Assembly: GCA_945869465.1 (NCBI GenBank)
Contig: CAMBPB010000016.1
Span: 1-44,113 of the forward strand
Direction: 5' to 3'
Length of the DNA stretch: 44,113 nucleotides
From: Prosthecobacter debontii
GTDB lineage: Bacteria > Verrucomicrobiota > Verrucomicrobiia > Verrucomicrobiales > Akkermansiaceae
Shown: one piece after another, positions 8,018-16,525 of the stretch
How positions within the stretch are numbered: position 1 is the first letter of the stretch
Layout: each line of letters starts with the position of its first letter
Translations under genes and position numbers: made by a program
The notes under the pieces: model-generated
What the model was told of the DNA's origin: nothing
Databases searched by the model: none
The model's input: only the letters and a program-made list of their open reading frames with translations

Positions 8018-8046
8018 ACCGCTCCTAACGAATAATCAGGAGCGGT
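8018..8046. terminator. Bidirectional hairpin between convergent genes
   Basis: A perfect 9-bp stem (ACCGCTCCT/AGGAGCGGT) with an 11-base loop lies between the convergent aminotransferase and Gfo/Idh genes. A short A-rich stretch precedes it on the plus strand, giving a weak T-run for minus-strand transcripts. It probably ends transcription in both directions. Confidence 0.65.
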
Positions 8047-8070
8047 CCGATTGCCTTAATCAACCTCCAA

Positions 8071-9396
8071 TCAGCCCAATTCCCAGCCCTTGCGGTAATC
8101 CCGCCGCACCAGCTTGTCCGCTGCCGCGTGGTTGGAAATCTTCAATGCAGGCGCATCCCAGTGCAGAACCTCGCCCGGGAACGGACTTGCCAGACAACCT
8201 AACAATACCGCCTCGGTCAGAGGGCCGGCGATGTCGAAGTTCGCGCCGGGGACCCCGTCGCCCTTCAGGCAGCAATCGATAAACTCCTTGTAGTGATCGA
8301 CCGCCTGCACCTGCGGCATTTTGAAATCCTGGTATTTTTCTTGCGGCAGCAGCAGCGGCGTCCCGCCGTGGGGAAAGAGCATCACCCCGTCGCTACCGAG
8401 AAACACGCTGCCTTCCATCGAGAGCCGCCCGCCGGCCGCTGCCACCACCTCCGCAGGCGGTTTGGAAGCGCCGTCATACCAAGTCACCTTCACCGTCTCG
8501 CCCGCCGTGTGGGCGGTGCCTTTGAAGGTATACTCAACCAAGGAGTTGATCGACCAGTTGGTCGCGTTGAGAGGAGCCGGGCCTTTCGAACACACCGTGA
8601 TCGGTGCCGCCAATTCCAAGGCGCGGAACCAGGCGCTGAACATGTGACAGCCCATGTCGCCCAGCGTGCCGGTGCCGAAGTCACGCCGTCTGCGCCACTC
8701 TCCCGGATGATAGTAGCCTTTGATGAAGGGGCGCTCCGCCGTCGGACCAAGCCACAAGTCCCAATCGAAATCCTTCGGCACTTCGTCCTTGCGCTCCGGA
8801 ACCGGACCGACGTCGCCCCACGTCTTGCCCGACCAACTGTGCACTTCCTTAACCTTGCCAATCGCCCCTTGGCGGATCAGCGCAACTGCCAGCCGCTCGT
8901 TGGTCCCGGCCGAGACCTGAATGCCCATCTGCGTGACGACTTTCTTCTCCCGCGCCCGCATCATCATTTGACGGCACTCGAAGAGATTCTGTGCCAGCGG
9001 TTTCTGCCCGTAGAGGTGCTTGCCCAACGACATCGCCGCCAAGCCGGCCGAGCCGTGAAGGTGGTCGGGAGTGGACACGTTCACCGAGTCGATCCGGTCA
9101 CCTTCCTTTTCCAACAATTCCCGCCAGTCCTTGTAGCAGGTAGCGTTTGGAAACCGCTTGCGGGCGGCTTCGAGATGGTTGGCATCCACATCGCACAGTG
9201 CAACCACCTCAAACATCGGATGTCCGGAAAACGAACCCAGGTCGCCCGCTCCCATGCCGCCAACCCCGATTGAGGCATGGCGAAGTTTGCCATTCGGCGA
9301 TGCCGCGCGCACCCCGCTGGTGACCCAAGGGGCGGCCGCCAATCCGGCGGCAGTGGTGCTGAGGAAATGACGGCGGGAAACGAGTGGCGAAGGCAT
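8071..9396 (-). CDS. Tat-exported Gfo/Idh/MocA oxidoreductase (first of three)
   Basis: A 441-residue protein. The start VSRRHFLSTTAAGLAAA is a twin-arginine signal (SRRHFL), so the folded, cofactor-loaded enzyme is exported. The Rossmann core follows with SIGVGGMGAGDLGS as the dinucleotide loop, then ALCDVDANHLEAA. The characteristic STPDHLH and GKHLYGQKPLAQN carry the EKP-like motif, here QKP, with the conserved Lys. The C-terminal half is the GFO/IDH/MocA barrel with WDLWLGPTAERP and GDMGCHMFSAWFRAL. Family members oxidise or reduce sugars, inositols and amino sugars with tightly bound NAD(P). The ATG at 9396 begins directly before the Tat motif; an upstream extension has no signal features. 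It shares its architecture with the genes at 14733 and 18744. Confidence 0.88.
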   Translation of the reverse strand: MPSPLVSRRHFLSTTAAGLAAAPWVTSGVRAASPNGKLRHASIGVGGMGAGDLGSFSGHPMFEVVALCDVDANHLEAARKRFPNATCYKDWRELLEKEGDRIDSVNVSTPDHLHGSAGLAAMSLGKHLYGQKPLAQNLFECRQMMMRAREKKVVTQMGIQVSAGTNERLAVALIRQGAIGKVKEVHSWSGKTWGDVGPVPERKDEVPKDFDWDLWLGPTAERPFIKGYYHPGEWRRRRDFGTGTLGDMGCHMFSAWFRALELAAPITVCSKGPAPLNATNWSINSLVEYTFKGTAHTAGETVKVTWYDGASKPPAEVVAAAGGRLSMEGSVFLGSDGVMLFPHGGTPLLLPQEKYQDFKMPQVQAVDHYKEFIDCCLKGDGVPGANFDIAGPLTEAVLLGCLASPFPGEVLHWDAPALKISNHAAADKLVRRDYRKGWELG

Positions 9397-9512
9397 TTGG
9401 ACCCAACGCGCCGGTCCCCCCGCCTCTTTCAAACATTTCATCCGCCCAGCACACAAACCGCTTTCAATTCTCCGCTTGCGGGACGGACCCGGATCGCGGC
9501 ATGATTTCCTCA

Positions 9513-10031
9513 ATGAGCGAGGAAAACACGTTATGGAAGGGTAGCCCGTCGCAGTGGTTGAACATCGGCCCGTTCACCGCAGCCATCCTGCTCGGCACTG
9601 GAATCGCCTTGGCGGGAATATTTTTCCCGCTGGCCTTGCTCCCCGCACTCGGGGGGGTGGTCCTGCTGCTGGTCTTCATGATCTGGAAATACCTGGTCGT
9701 TAGAACCCAGGGGTTCGAGTTGACCAGCGAACGCCTGCGAATCACCCGCGGCGTGATCAACCAGCAGGTGGACGAAATCGAACTCTACCGCGTGAAGGAT
9801 TCGCTGTTGGTCCGCACCTGGTGGATGCGTATCATCGGACTGTCGTCCATCTCGCTGGGAACCTCAGACCGCTCGATGCCGAATCTAATCATTCCGGCGA
9901 TTCACGGCGGCATGGAAATGCGGGAAATCCTCCGCAAACAGGTGGAACTTCAGCGCGACAAAAAACGCGTGCGCGAAGTGGACTTCGACGAAACGCACGG
10001 CGGCGACCTGGATGGTGGGATCGCGAGCTAA
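9513..10031 (+). CDS. PH-domain (bPH2/YdbS-like) membrane protein
   Basis: A 172-residue protein starting MSEENTLWKGSPSQWLN. Two closely spaced hydrophobic helices (about residues 22-65) are followed by a bacterial PH domain with FELTSERLRITRGVINQQ and DEIELYRVKDSLLV. The last 30 residues are charged (RKQVELQRDKKRVREVDFDE). YdbS-type proteins place a PH-like domain at the cytoplasmic face of the membrane; their function is poorly known. An in-frame ATG at 9501 is an alternative start adding four residues. The gene is divergent from the Gfo/Idh gene and is followed after 114 bases by the SNF2 helicase gene. Confidence 0.8.
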   Translation: MSEENTLWKGSPSQWLNIGPFTAAILLGTGIALAGIFFPLALLPALGGVVLLLVFMIWKYLVVRTQGFELTSERLRITRGVINQQVDEIELYRVKDSLLVRTWWMRIIGLSSISLGTSDRSMPNLIIPAIHGGMEMREILRKQVELQRDKKRVREVDFDETHGGDLDGGIAS

Positions 10032-10145
10032 TCGAAGTCGCCCGGCGATAATGAGTAAAGTTTTGGCAGGAATCCGGCTGCACATAAATGTTCGGAAGCG
10101 GAACAGGTGACATCCCATACCGGATCGTTTAAGCCCGTGTCCGCC

Positions 10146-12809
10146 ATGTCCACGCCCACTCAACCGGCCTCCGCCGCGCCCCTCGCCCCCACTTCCCTGG
10201 GCCTTACGCCGGGTGGCGTGATCATTTGTCCGGACCCTGCAAATCCGCTCCACAAAACCTTCGCCCAATCCGAGCCCGCCGCCCTGATCACCCTCGGCGG
10301 ACACTCCGCGGATCCGTCAGCCGACGCCCCCACCCTCTTCTGGAAATCTATCGCCGACCACCTCATCCGCAACCTCTGCCAACTTCCGGAAGCCAGCGAT
10401 CCGCTCGCCGACCTACCGCCGCCGGAACCCGCGCAACTCGCCACTTGGACGCTCAACGCCCCGCCCATGCCCGGCGCGGAATACCTCTCCCCCGCTGTCC
10501 TGCTGGCCCTCTGGCGGCGCCTAACCGACTGGACCCAGGCGCAAATTCCCCGGGAAAAATCCCTCGCCAACTTCCTCCAGAAATACGCCCCGGCTTGGTC
10601 CCGCGTCGGCCGCGTCACCCTGCACCTCGCCGAGCAGAAAAACGACCCGGACTACCCCTTCGCCTTCATGGCCTCCTATGCTGCCGGCCTCTCGCAATCC
10701 GGCCGACTCTCCCAGATCCCCCTCGGCAAGGCACTCCAGGAATACTCCGGCGCCAAAAACAAATCCGCCCTCCTCAAGCTCCTCACCCCACTCCACGCCG
10801 CCGGAAAAACCTGCCCGCTCATGGCCTCGCTCATCGAGACCGGCGATGTCTTCCACCCGCTCGCCTGGACCCCGCCGGAAGCCTACGATTTCCTCCGCGA
10901 CATCCCCGCCTTCGAAGACGCAGGCCTGCTTGTTAGGCTCCCGAACTGGTGGCGGAAACGCGGCACGCGCCCGCAAGTCGCCGCCACCATCGGCGAGAAA
11001 AAAGGCACCTCCGTCGGTCTCGACGCCTTGCTCGATTTCAAACTCGATGTCGTCATCGACGGCCTGAAACTCAGCGCCGGCGAAATCAAAGAACTGCTTG
11101 CCGGCTCCGACGGACTCGTGCTGTTCCGCGGCCAGTGGATCGAGGTGAACCGTGAAAAACTCCAGCAAGCCCTCGACCACTGGAAATCCATCGCTTCCAA
11201 AGGCGGCGTCTCCTTCATCGAAGGCATGCGTCTGTTAGCCGGAGCGCCGGCCAACCTCAAGGACGCCGACGAGCTCGAAGAACACCGCGAATGGGCCTTC
11301 GCCCAAGCCGGCACACACCTCGCAGAAACCCTCCGCCGCCTCACCACTCCGGAGGCTGCTCCACCGCCGCCCGCCCTCCGCGCCACCCTCCGTCCCTATC
11401 AGGCGCGCGGCCTCGACTGGCTCTGGTTCTGCGCCCGCGCCGGTCTCGGCGCCTGCCTCGCCGATGACATGGGCCTCGGTAAAACCATCCAGGTCCTCGC
11501 CGCCCTGCTCCGCAAAAAACAGGAAACCCCCGACAGCCCGCCAAGTTTGTTAGTCGTCCCCGCCTCGCTTATCGGCAACTGGCAGCGCGAAGCCGCGCAA
11601 TTCGCCCCCACCCTGCGCCTCCACATCGCCCACCGCTCCGCCGGAGATATCCAAAAACCCAGCGCCGCCACTCTCGCCGCCGCCGACCTCGTCATCACCA
11701 CCTATGGCATGGTCGCCCGCCTCGACTGGCCCGCCGCCACCCGCTGGGGCTGGGTCATCCTCGATGAGGCCCAGGCTATCAAAAACCACGCCTCCGCCCA
11801 AAGCAAAGCCGTGCGCAAACTCCAGGCCGCCTCCCGCATCGCCCTAACCGGCACCCCCGTCGAGAACCACCTCGGCGATCTCTGGTCGCTCTTCGATTTC
11901 ATCAATCCTGGATTGTTAGGAAGCTCCGGCCAGTTCGCCACCTTCGTCAAGCAAATCACCCGCGACAACTCCTCCCACTTCGGCCCGCTGCGCCGCCTCG
12001 TCTCGCCCTACATCCTGCGCCGCCTCAAGACCGACAAATCCATCATCTCCGACCTCCCGCAAAAAACCGAGATGAAGGTCTTCTGCGGCCTCACCCCCGC
12101 CCAGGCAAAACTCTATCAACAAAGCGCCGAAACCCTCGCGCGCGACCTTGCAGCAACCGATGGCATCCAGCGCCGCGGCCTGGTGCTCGCCTACCTCATG
12201 CGCTTCAAGCAAATCTGCAACCACCCGGACCAACTCACCAAAGCCGGCAACTACGATCCCTCCAGTAGCGCCAAGTTCACCCGCCTCGCCTCGCTCTGCG
12301 AGGAAATCGCCTCGCGCGGCGAAAAAGCCCTCGTTTTTACCCAGTTCCGCGAACTCACCGATCCGCTGGAGTCCTGCCTCGCCACCGTCTTCGGCCGGCG
12401 CGGCCTGGTCCTCCACGGCGGCACTCCCGTCAAGGATCGCCAGAATATGGTCCAGAAATTCCAGCGCGACGACGGCCCGCCCTTTTTCGTGCTTTCCCTC
12501 AAAGCCGGCGGCACCGGCCTCAACCTAACATCCGCCTCGCACGTCATCCACTTCGACCGCTGGTGGAATCCCGCCGTCGAAAACCAAGCCACCGACCGCG
12601 CCTTCCGCATCGGCCAGAAACGCAACGTGCTCGTCCACAAATTCATCACCTCCGGCACCCTCGAGGAAAAGATCGACGCCCTCATCACCGAAAAACAAGA
12701 CACCGCCGACGCCATCCTAACCGGCGGGGCCGAAAAGTCCCTCACCGAGATGAACAACAGCGAACTCCTCGACTTCGTCCGCCTCGACCTCCAGGCCGCC
12801 GGCGCTTGA
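10146..12809 (+). CDS. SNF2-family DEAD/DEAH-box helicase (YwqA-like)
   Basis: An 887-residue helicase. The N-terminal 400 residues include the SNF2-helicase-associated region (DUF3670-like): LLVRLPNWWRKRG, then LDALLDFKLDVVIDG and LFRGQWIEVNREKL. The ATPase core follows: Walker A LADDMGLGKTIQ (about residue 440), the DEAQ box ILDEAQAIKN (about 540), motif III ALTGTPVENHLGDLW, helicase C motifs GTGLNLTSASHVIHFDRWWNP, and the arginine-finger motif VI ATDRAFRIGQ. These proteins use ATP to move along double-stranded DNA or remodel protein-DNA complexes. It is followed by a SWIM zinc-finger gene, the usual partner of this subfamily (YwqA/YwqB in Bacillus subtilis). The start could also be a few codons upstream (10107); ATG 10146 gives a low-complexity Ala/Pro leader either way. 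Confidence 0.9.
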   Translation: MSTPTQPASAAPLAPTSLGLTPGGVIICPDPANPLHKTFAQSEPAALITLGGHSADPSADAPTLFWKSIADHLIRNLCQLPEASDPLADLPPPEPAQLATWTLNAPPMPGAEYLSPAVLLALWRRLTDWTQAQIPREKSLANFLQKYAPAWSRVGRVTLHLAEQKNDPDYPFAFMASYAAGLSQSGRLSQIPLGKALQEYSGAKNKSALLKLLTPLHAAGKTCPLMASLIETGDVFHPLAWTPPEAYDFLRDIPAFEDAGLLVRLPNWWRKRGTRPQVAATIGEKKGTSVGLDALLDFKLDVVIDGLKLSAGEIKELLAGSDGLVLFRGQWIEVNREKLQQALDHWKSIASKGGVSFIEGMRLLAGAPANLKDADELEEHREWAFAQAGTHLAETLRRLTTPEAAPPPPALRATLRPYQARGLDWLWFCARAGLGACLADDMGLGKTIQVLAALLRKKQETPDSPPSLLVVPASLIGNWQREAAQFAPTLRLHIAHRSAGDIQKPSAATLAAADLVITTYGMVARLDWPAATRWGWVILDEAQAIKNHASAQSKAVRKLQAASRIALTGTPVENHLGDLWSLFDFINPGLLGSSGQFATFVKQITRDNSSHFGPLRRLVSPYILRRLKTDKSIISDLPQKTEMKVFCGLTPAQAKLYQQSAETLARDLAATDGIQRRGLVLAYLMRFKQICNHPDQLTKAGNYDPSSSAKFTRLASLCEEIASRGEKALVFTQFRELTDPLESCLATVFGRRGLVLHGGTPVKDRQNMVQKFQRDDGPPFFVLSLKAGGTGLNLTSASHVIHFDRWWNPAVENQATDRAFRIGQKRNVLVHKFITSGTLEEKIDALITEKQDTADAILTGGAEKSLTEMNNSELLDFVRLDLQAAGA

Positions 12810-13080
12810 ACGCGCATCAGCGTGTCGATGCCCATCCCAGACTAACATTCCGGCGATGCCCTACCATTCAAGAGCTTGATGAATGCCGTATTCGAGGGGA
12901 GCACACGCGCCTCGCGGGTGGTGGAGACTGGTGGAGGCTCCTGTCGTGCCGCCAATGGGGAGCCCTCATGGGAACCAGGAAGAAAAAATCGACACATCCG
13001 CCAGCGGAAACCAAACTTCATCCGCAAGACGAATCACCGACCCCTGTGATCCAGGAAATCACCCGAACCACCCGCAACCG

Positions 13081-14106
13081 ATGAGCCGCTACTTCAGCCA
13101 ATTCGCACCCTACGTCTCCGTCGCCCAGCGCAGGATCAACGCGCAGAAGCAGCTACAGAAACTGCAGAAAAAAGGCCGCGTCATTGATCCGCTAGGTGAA
13201 CTCAGCCACCGCACCAAAATCGCCACCAGCTTCTGGGGCCACGCCTGGTGCAAGCATCTCGAATCCTTCAGCGACTATTCGAACCGCCTGCCACGCGGCC
13301 GCACTTACGTCCGCAACGGCTCCGTCCTCCATCTTGCAATCACCCCCGGGCGCATTGAAGCCCTCGTGCAAGGCTCCTCGCTTTACGAGCAAACCATCAC
13401 CATCAGCGCGCTCCCCGCCGCCACCTGGAAAACCCTCCAGTCCCGCTCCCAAGGAAAAATCGGCTCACTCATCGGGCTGCTCCAGGGAAAAGTCTCCGAT
13501 GAAATCATGGCGATCGTCACCCACCAGGACGACGGGCTATTTCCCAAACCCAAGGAAATCAAACTCGCCTGCTCCTGCCCGGATTACGCAGGCCTCTGCA
13601 AGCATCTTGCCGCCGTGCTTTATGGCATCGGCGCACGCCTAGATCGCCGGCCCGAACTGCTCTTCCAACTCCGCGGAGTCGATCACAACGACCTCATTTC
13701 CGCCGTCGATCCCGCCATCGCCATTGGCAGTTCGGCCAAGGCTTCCGGCCGCCGCCGCACGCTCGATTCCTCCGCTCTCGGCGACGTCTTCGGCATCGAT
13801 CTCGAATCAGACTCCGCTCCCGTAGCATCCACTGCGAGATCAATCCCCGCGCCCAAAGCAAACCAACCCGCCAAGTCCGCCGCGAAATCACCCGTCAAAA
13901 AGCCCCGCCTGTTCAAAGCCACCGCCACCTCCATTCGCAAGCTCCGCACCCGCCTCGACCTCACCCGTCCGGCCTTTGCCGCCAAACTCGGCGTCAGCGC
14001 CCAGAGCGTCGTCAACTGGGAAACCAAAGGCGGTGCGCTCAAACTTCAAGCCGCCAGCCTGGATCGCCTCCAATCCCTGGCCCGCGAGTCCGCCCCGGAC
14101 GCCTGA
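13081..14106 (+). CDS. SWIM zinc-finger protein with a C-terminal helix-turn-helix
   Basis: A 341-residue protein. The N-terminus (MSRYFSQFAPYVSVAQRRIN, then SFWGHAWCKHLESFSDYSNR and LPRGRTYVRNGSV) is the conserved front of SWIM proteins paired with SNF2 helicases. The SWIM metal site is CSCPDYAGLCKHLAAV (about residues 163-178), with the CxCx(n)CxH ligand order. A Lys/Pro/Ala-rich linker (about 225-280) leads to a C-terminal XRE-like helix-turn-helix: SIRKLRTRLDLTRPAFAAKL then GVSAQSVVNWETKG. The linker-HTH tail is not part of the basic SWIM proteins I know. It could give sequence-specific DNA binding or autoregulation. ATG 13081 was chosen because it matches the conserved MSRY start; the frame continues upstream without family features. 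Confidence 0.85.
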   Translation: MSRYFSQFAPYVSVAQRRINAQKQLQKLQKKGRVIDPLGELSHRTKIATSFWGHAWCKHLESFSDYSNRLPRGRTYVRNGSVLHLAITPGRIEALVQGSSLYEQTITISALPAATWKTLQSRSQGKIGSLIGLLQGKVSDEIMAIVTHQDDGLFPKPKEIKLACSCPDYAGLCKHLAAVLYGIGARLDRRPELLFQLRGVDHNDLISAVDPAIAIGSSAKASGRRRTLDSSALGDVFGIDLESDSAPVASTARSIPAPKANQPAKSAAKSPVKKPRLFKATATSIRKLRTRLDLTRPAFAAKLGVSAQSVVNWETKGGALKLQAASLDRLQSLARESAPDA

Positions 14107-14113
14107 CCCATCA

Positions 14114-14130
14114 CCCCCCCCCCCTCCCCC
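14114..14130 (+). repeat. Poly-C tract directly upstream of a start codon
   Basis: Eleven C, one T, then five C end three bases before the ATG of the 140-residue protein at 14134. It occupies the ribosome-binding site position and there is no purine-rich Shine-Dalgarno sequence. Long homopolymers can change length by slippage. Confidence 0.85.
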
Positions 14131-14133
14131 GCC

Positions 14134-14556
14134 ATGACCCGCGAGGAAATCATCGCCAAGATCCGCAAGGTCGAAGCCCTGTTCGGCGGCAGCGAGTTTG
14201 CCGGCGAAATGAATGCCGCGGCCAGCGCGCTCGAGCGCCTCAATGCCCAACTCGCCGCCGTTCCAGAGGCGAAAATCGAGTTCAAAATCAGCCTGCCGGA
14301 CCCTTGGAAACGCCAGCTTTTCCTCGCGCTCGCACGCCGCCACAGCCTCTATCCTTATCGCCAATCCCGCCAGCGGCACGCCACCGTCATGGTGCGCGAT
14401 ACGCCGTCCCACATGAACCAGGTGCTCTGGCCCGAGTTCCTCCAACTCTCGAAACTTCTTCACGCCTATCTCGACGAAGCCACCCGCGACATCATCACCC
14501 GCGGTGTCCACGGCGATCTATCAGAAGCACCCGAAAGCCCGGGCCTGCCGGGTTGA
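14134..14556 (+). CDS. Hypothetical 140-residue protein in the SNF2-SWIM operon
   Basis: I do not recognise this protein with certainty. It begins MTREEIIAKIRKVEALFGGS followed by a helical FAGEMNAAASALERLNAQL. This front resembles the first helices of DUF2786-type proteins, which often carry ILAKIRKLLALA. The middle has KISLPDPWKRQLFLALARRH and RQSRQRHATVMVRD; the end is a helix (LQLSKLLHAYLDEATRDI). There is no membrane segment or signal. It begins 28 bases after the SWIM gene stop on the same strand and is probably cotranscribed with it. Its position suggests it works with the SNF2-SWIM pair. The start at 14134 lies just after a long poly-C tract, which is odd for translation initiation. 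Confidence 0.65.
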   Translation: MTREEIIAKIRKVEALFGGSEFAGEMNAAASALERLNAQLAAVPEAKIEFKISLPDPWKRQLFLALARRHSLYPYRQSRQRHATVMVRDTPSHMNQVLWPEFLQLSKLLHAYLDEATRDIITRGVHGDLSEAPESPGLPG

Positions 14557-14732
14557 CAATGATTTCCCCACCACCTGCCAGCAGTGGGACCATTCCGAAT
14601 CCGCCTTGGTTTGGTGGCGCGCCGCATCACATGCGATGATGGAATCGTTGATCTTTTGGGCCTTGTACGCCTTGGGAGCCCGGCGGCAGGATCGAAATGG
14701 CGATTGCCATCTTCTGAGAGATTGCCTTGGAA

Positions 14733-16097
14733 TCATCCCAGTCCGTCGATCTTCCATCCGTCGCGATAGGAACGGCGCAAGCGGGCGTTGGCCTCGTCGG
14801 AGTTGGTGATCGTGAGTGCCTGCGCATCCCATTCGAGTTTGATCCCCGGAGTGCGGATCGCCACGGTGCCGAGGATCACCGCTTCGGACATCGGTCCGGA
14901 AATGTCGAACGAGGACTCACAAGGCGTGTCGTCCAGAATGCTGTTGGCGAAGCTGTGGTAGTGGTTCTCGCCCTTGACCTGCGGCCGCACCACACTCTCG
15001 AACTTTTCACGTGGCAGCAACTGAGGGCCGCTGGTGTGTGGCAGGAGCAGCGCGCCATCCTCGCCGATGAACATGGCCGCCTCTTCGGGAAATCTTGCGC
15101 CCGGATAGAGTTTTCGGAACTCCTCGGGAATGTAGAAATCGGGTTCCACCCCATCGAACCATTCCACGGTCAACGGTTGGCCGGGAATCGTTAGATCGTT
15201 GCCGGGAAACGTCCAGGTGATGTGGTTGGCCTGCGCCCACAATTGAGCGCGGCGCTCGGGGGAATCCAGCCAGGCCTTGTTCACCCGGGCCTGGATGGTG
15301 AGTGGCGCTTTGAGTCCGAGGGCCTTCCACGGCGCACTGAAAATGTGACAACCGATATCCCCACTCCAACCGGTTCCGAAATCCAGCCACGAGCGCCACT
15401 TGCTTGGATGATAGACCTCGCGCGCATAGGGCCGCAGGGGAGCCGTGCCCAGCCATAGGTCCCATTCGACCTCAGGCGGCGCTGGTGCCTGCTCCGGCTT
15501 GGGTTGCCCCAGGCGATAGTCCATCCCGGAGGCCCGGTTCGAGCACAGATAAACGTGTTTGATTTTCCCGATCACACCGGCCTTGAGATACTCCACTGCC
15601 ATGCGGTCGCCGGTGCCTGACGAATGCTGATTGCCTAACTGGGTCTTGAGCTTCTTTTCCGCCGCTATCCGGGTCAAGGCGCGCACTTCCGCCACATCGT
15701 GGCACATCGGCTTTTGACAATACACATGTTTGCCTGCCTTCATGGCCGAATAGCAGATCGCCGCGTGCATGTGGTCGGGAACCGTGGCGTTGATCGAGTC
15801 GATTTTGCCGCCTTCCTTCGCCAGCATCTCGCGCCAATCGCGGTAGGGTCTCGCGTTCGGCACCTCCTTCAGCGCCCGTTCCAGATTCCGGGCATCCACA
15901 TCGCAGATCGCCACCACATCGGTCCGAGGGTGCTGTTTGAAATTTTGTAAATCATTGAATCCCATCATCCCTCCCACGCCAATGCAGGCATGTTGCAGAC
16001 GTCCATTGAGGTTGGCGGCCCGCAGGATGTTAGGTGCGGCGATCATCCCCGCCACTGGCGCGAGGCGTTGCAGAAACTGGCGGCGGGTGGTGTTCAT
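14733..16097 (-). CDS. Tat-exported Gfo/Idh/MocA oxidoreductase (second of three)
   Basis: A 454-residue paralogue of the gene at 8071. The start TRRQFLQRLAPVAGM is a twin-arginine signal. The cofactor-binding fold has ACIGVGGMMGFNDL and AICDVDARNLERA, then ATVPDHMHAA and GKHVYCQKPMCHD with the conserved Lys. The substrate-domain residues EWDLWLGTAPLRPYA and GDIGCHIFSAPWKALGL are shared with the first paralogue, as is the C-terminal EWDAQALTITNS segment. Length and domain order are normal. ATG 16097 was chosen to sit just before the Tat motif. It is divergent from the aldolase-like gene at 16526, with 428 bases between them. Confidence 0.88.
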   Translation of the reverse strand: MNTTRRQFLQRLAPVAGMIAAPNILRAANLNGRLQHACIGVGGMMGFNDLQNFKQHPRTDVVAICDVDARNLERALKEVPNARPYRDWREMLAKEGGKIDSINATVPDHMHAAICYSAMKAGKHVYCQKPMCHDVAEVRALTRIAAEKKLKTQLGNQHSSGTGDRMAVEYLKAGVIGKIKHVYLCSNRASGMDYRLGQPKPEQAPAPPEVEWDLWLGTAPLRPYAREVYHPSKWRSWLDFGTGWSGDIGCHIFSAPWKALGLKAPLTIQARVNKAWLDSPERRAQLWAQANHITWTFPGNDLTIPGQPLTVEWFDGVEPDFYIPEEFRKLYPGARFPEEAAMFIGEDGALLLPHTSGPQLLPREKFESVVRPQVKGENHYHSFANSILDDTPCESSFDISGPMSEAVILGTVAIRTPGIKLEWDAQALTITNSDEANARLRRSYRDGWKIDGLG

Positions 16098-16525
16098 AAC
16101 GGGTGGTTCGGAGCAAAACAATATCCGCCCGGTGGGTTCAACCGGTTTGATCGGGTCATTGCGCCCATGAGGAAAGCGCCGTGCGAAGTCTCATCATCTG
16201 ACACCCTGATCGCAACAATTTTTCCATCCCGTGCCCGGTTTTTTCGGATCCGCTGCCCTTGCACACACCCCCGGAAACGATCGAAATGCCGACAGCACCA
16301 TCGTTTCAACCGCCCGGCATCGCTTTCGAAGCCAGGTTCCTACACATTTTAAGCCACACATTGAGAAATCGAGTCCCGGCTTGCGCGCATCTGATCACCT
16401 TGCCAGGCGCCGGATAAGTTCACTCGGAACCGTTACCTCGCAATCAAGTCCGCCACCTGCGGCGCAGATCGTGATGAGGCGGGCTTGCCACTTCGTCCAT
16501 CTGCCGGTCTTATGTCCATCCCTTC
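16098..16525. other. Divergent promoter region, no gene seen
   Basis: This gap separates a minus-strand Gfo/Idh gene from the plus-strand aldolase-like/PfkB operon. It must hold both promoters. It is less GC-rich in places (around 16206-16225 and 16340-16360) but I see no clear sigma-70 pair, operator palindrome or repeat. Confidence 0.5.

Noticed and set aside
8293..9273. A 326-codon plus-strand frame opposite the first Gfo/Idh gene
   Set aside because: It is Arg/His/Ala-rich without motifs, and the opposite strand is a well-supported oxidoreductase.
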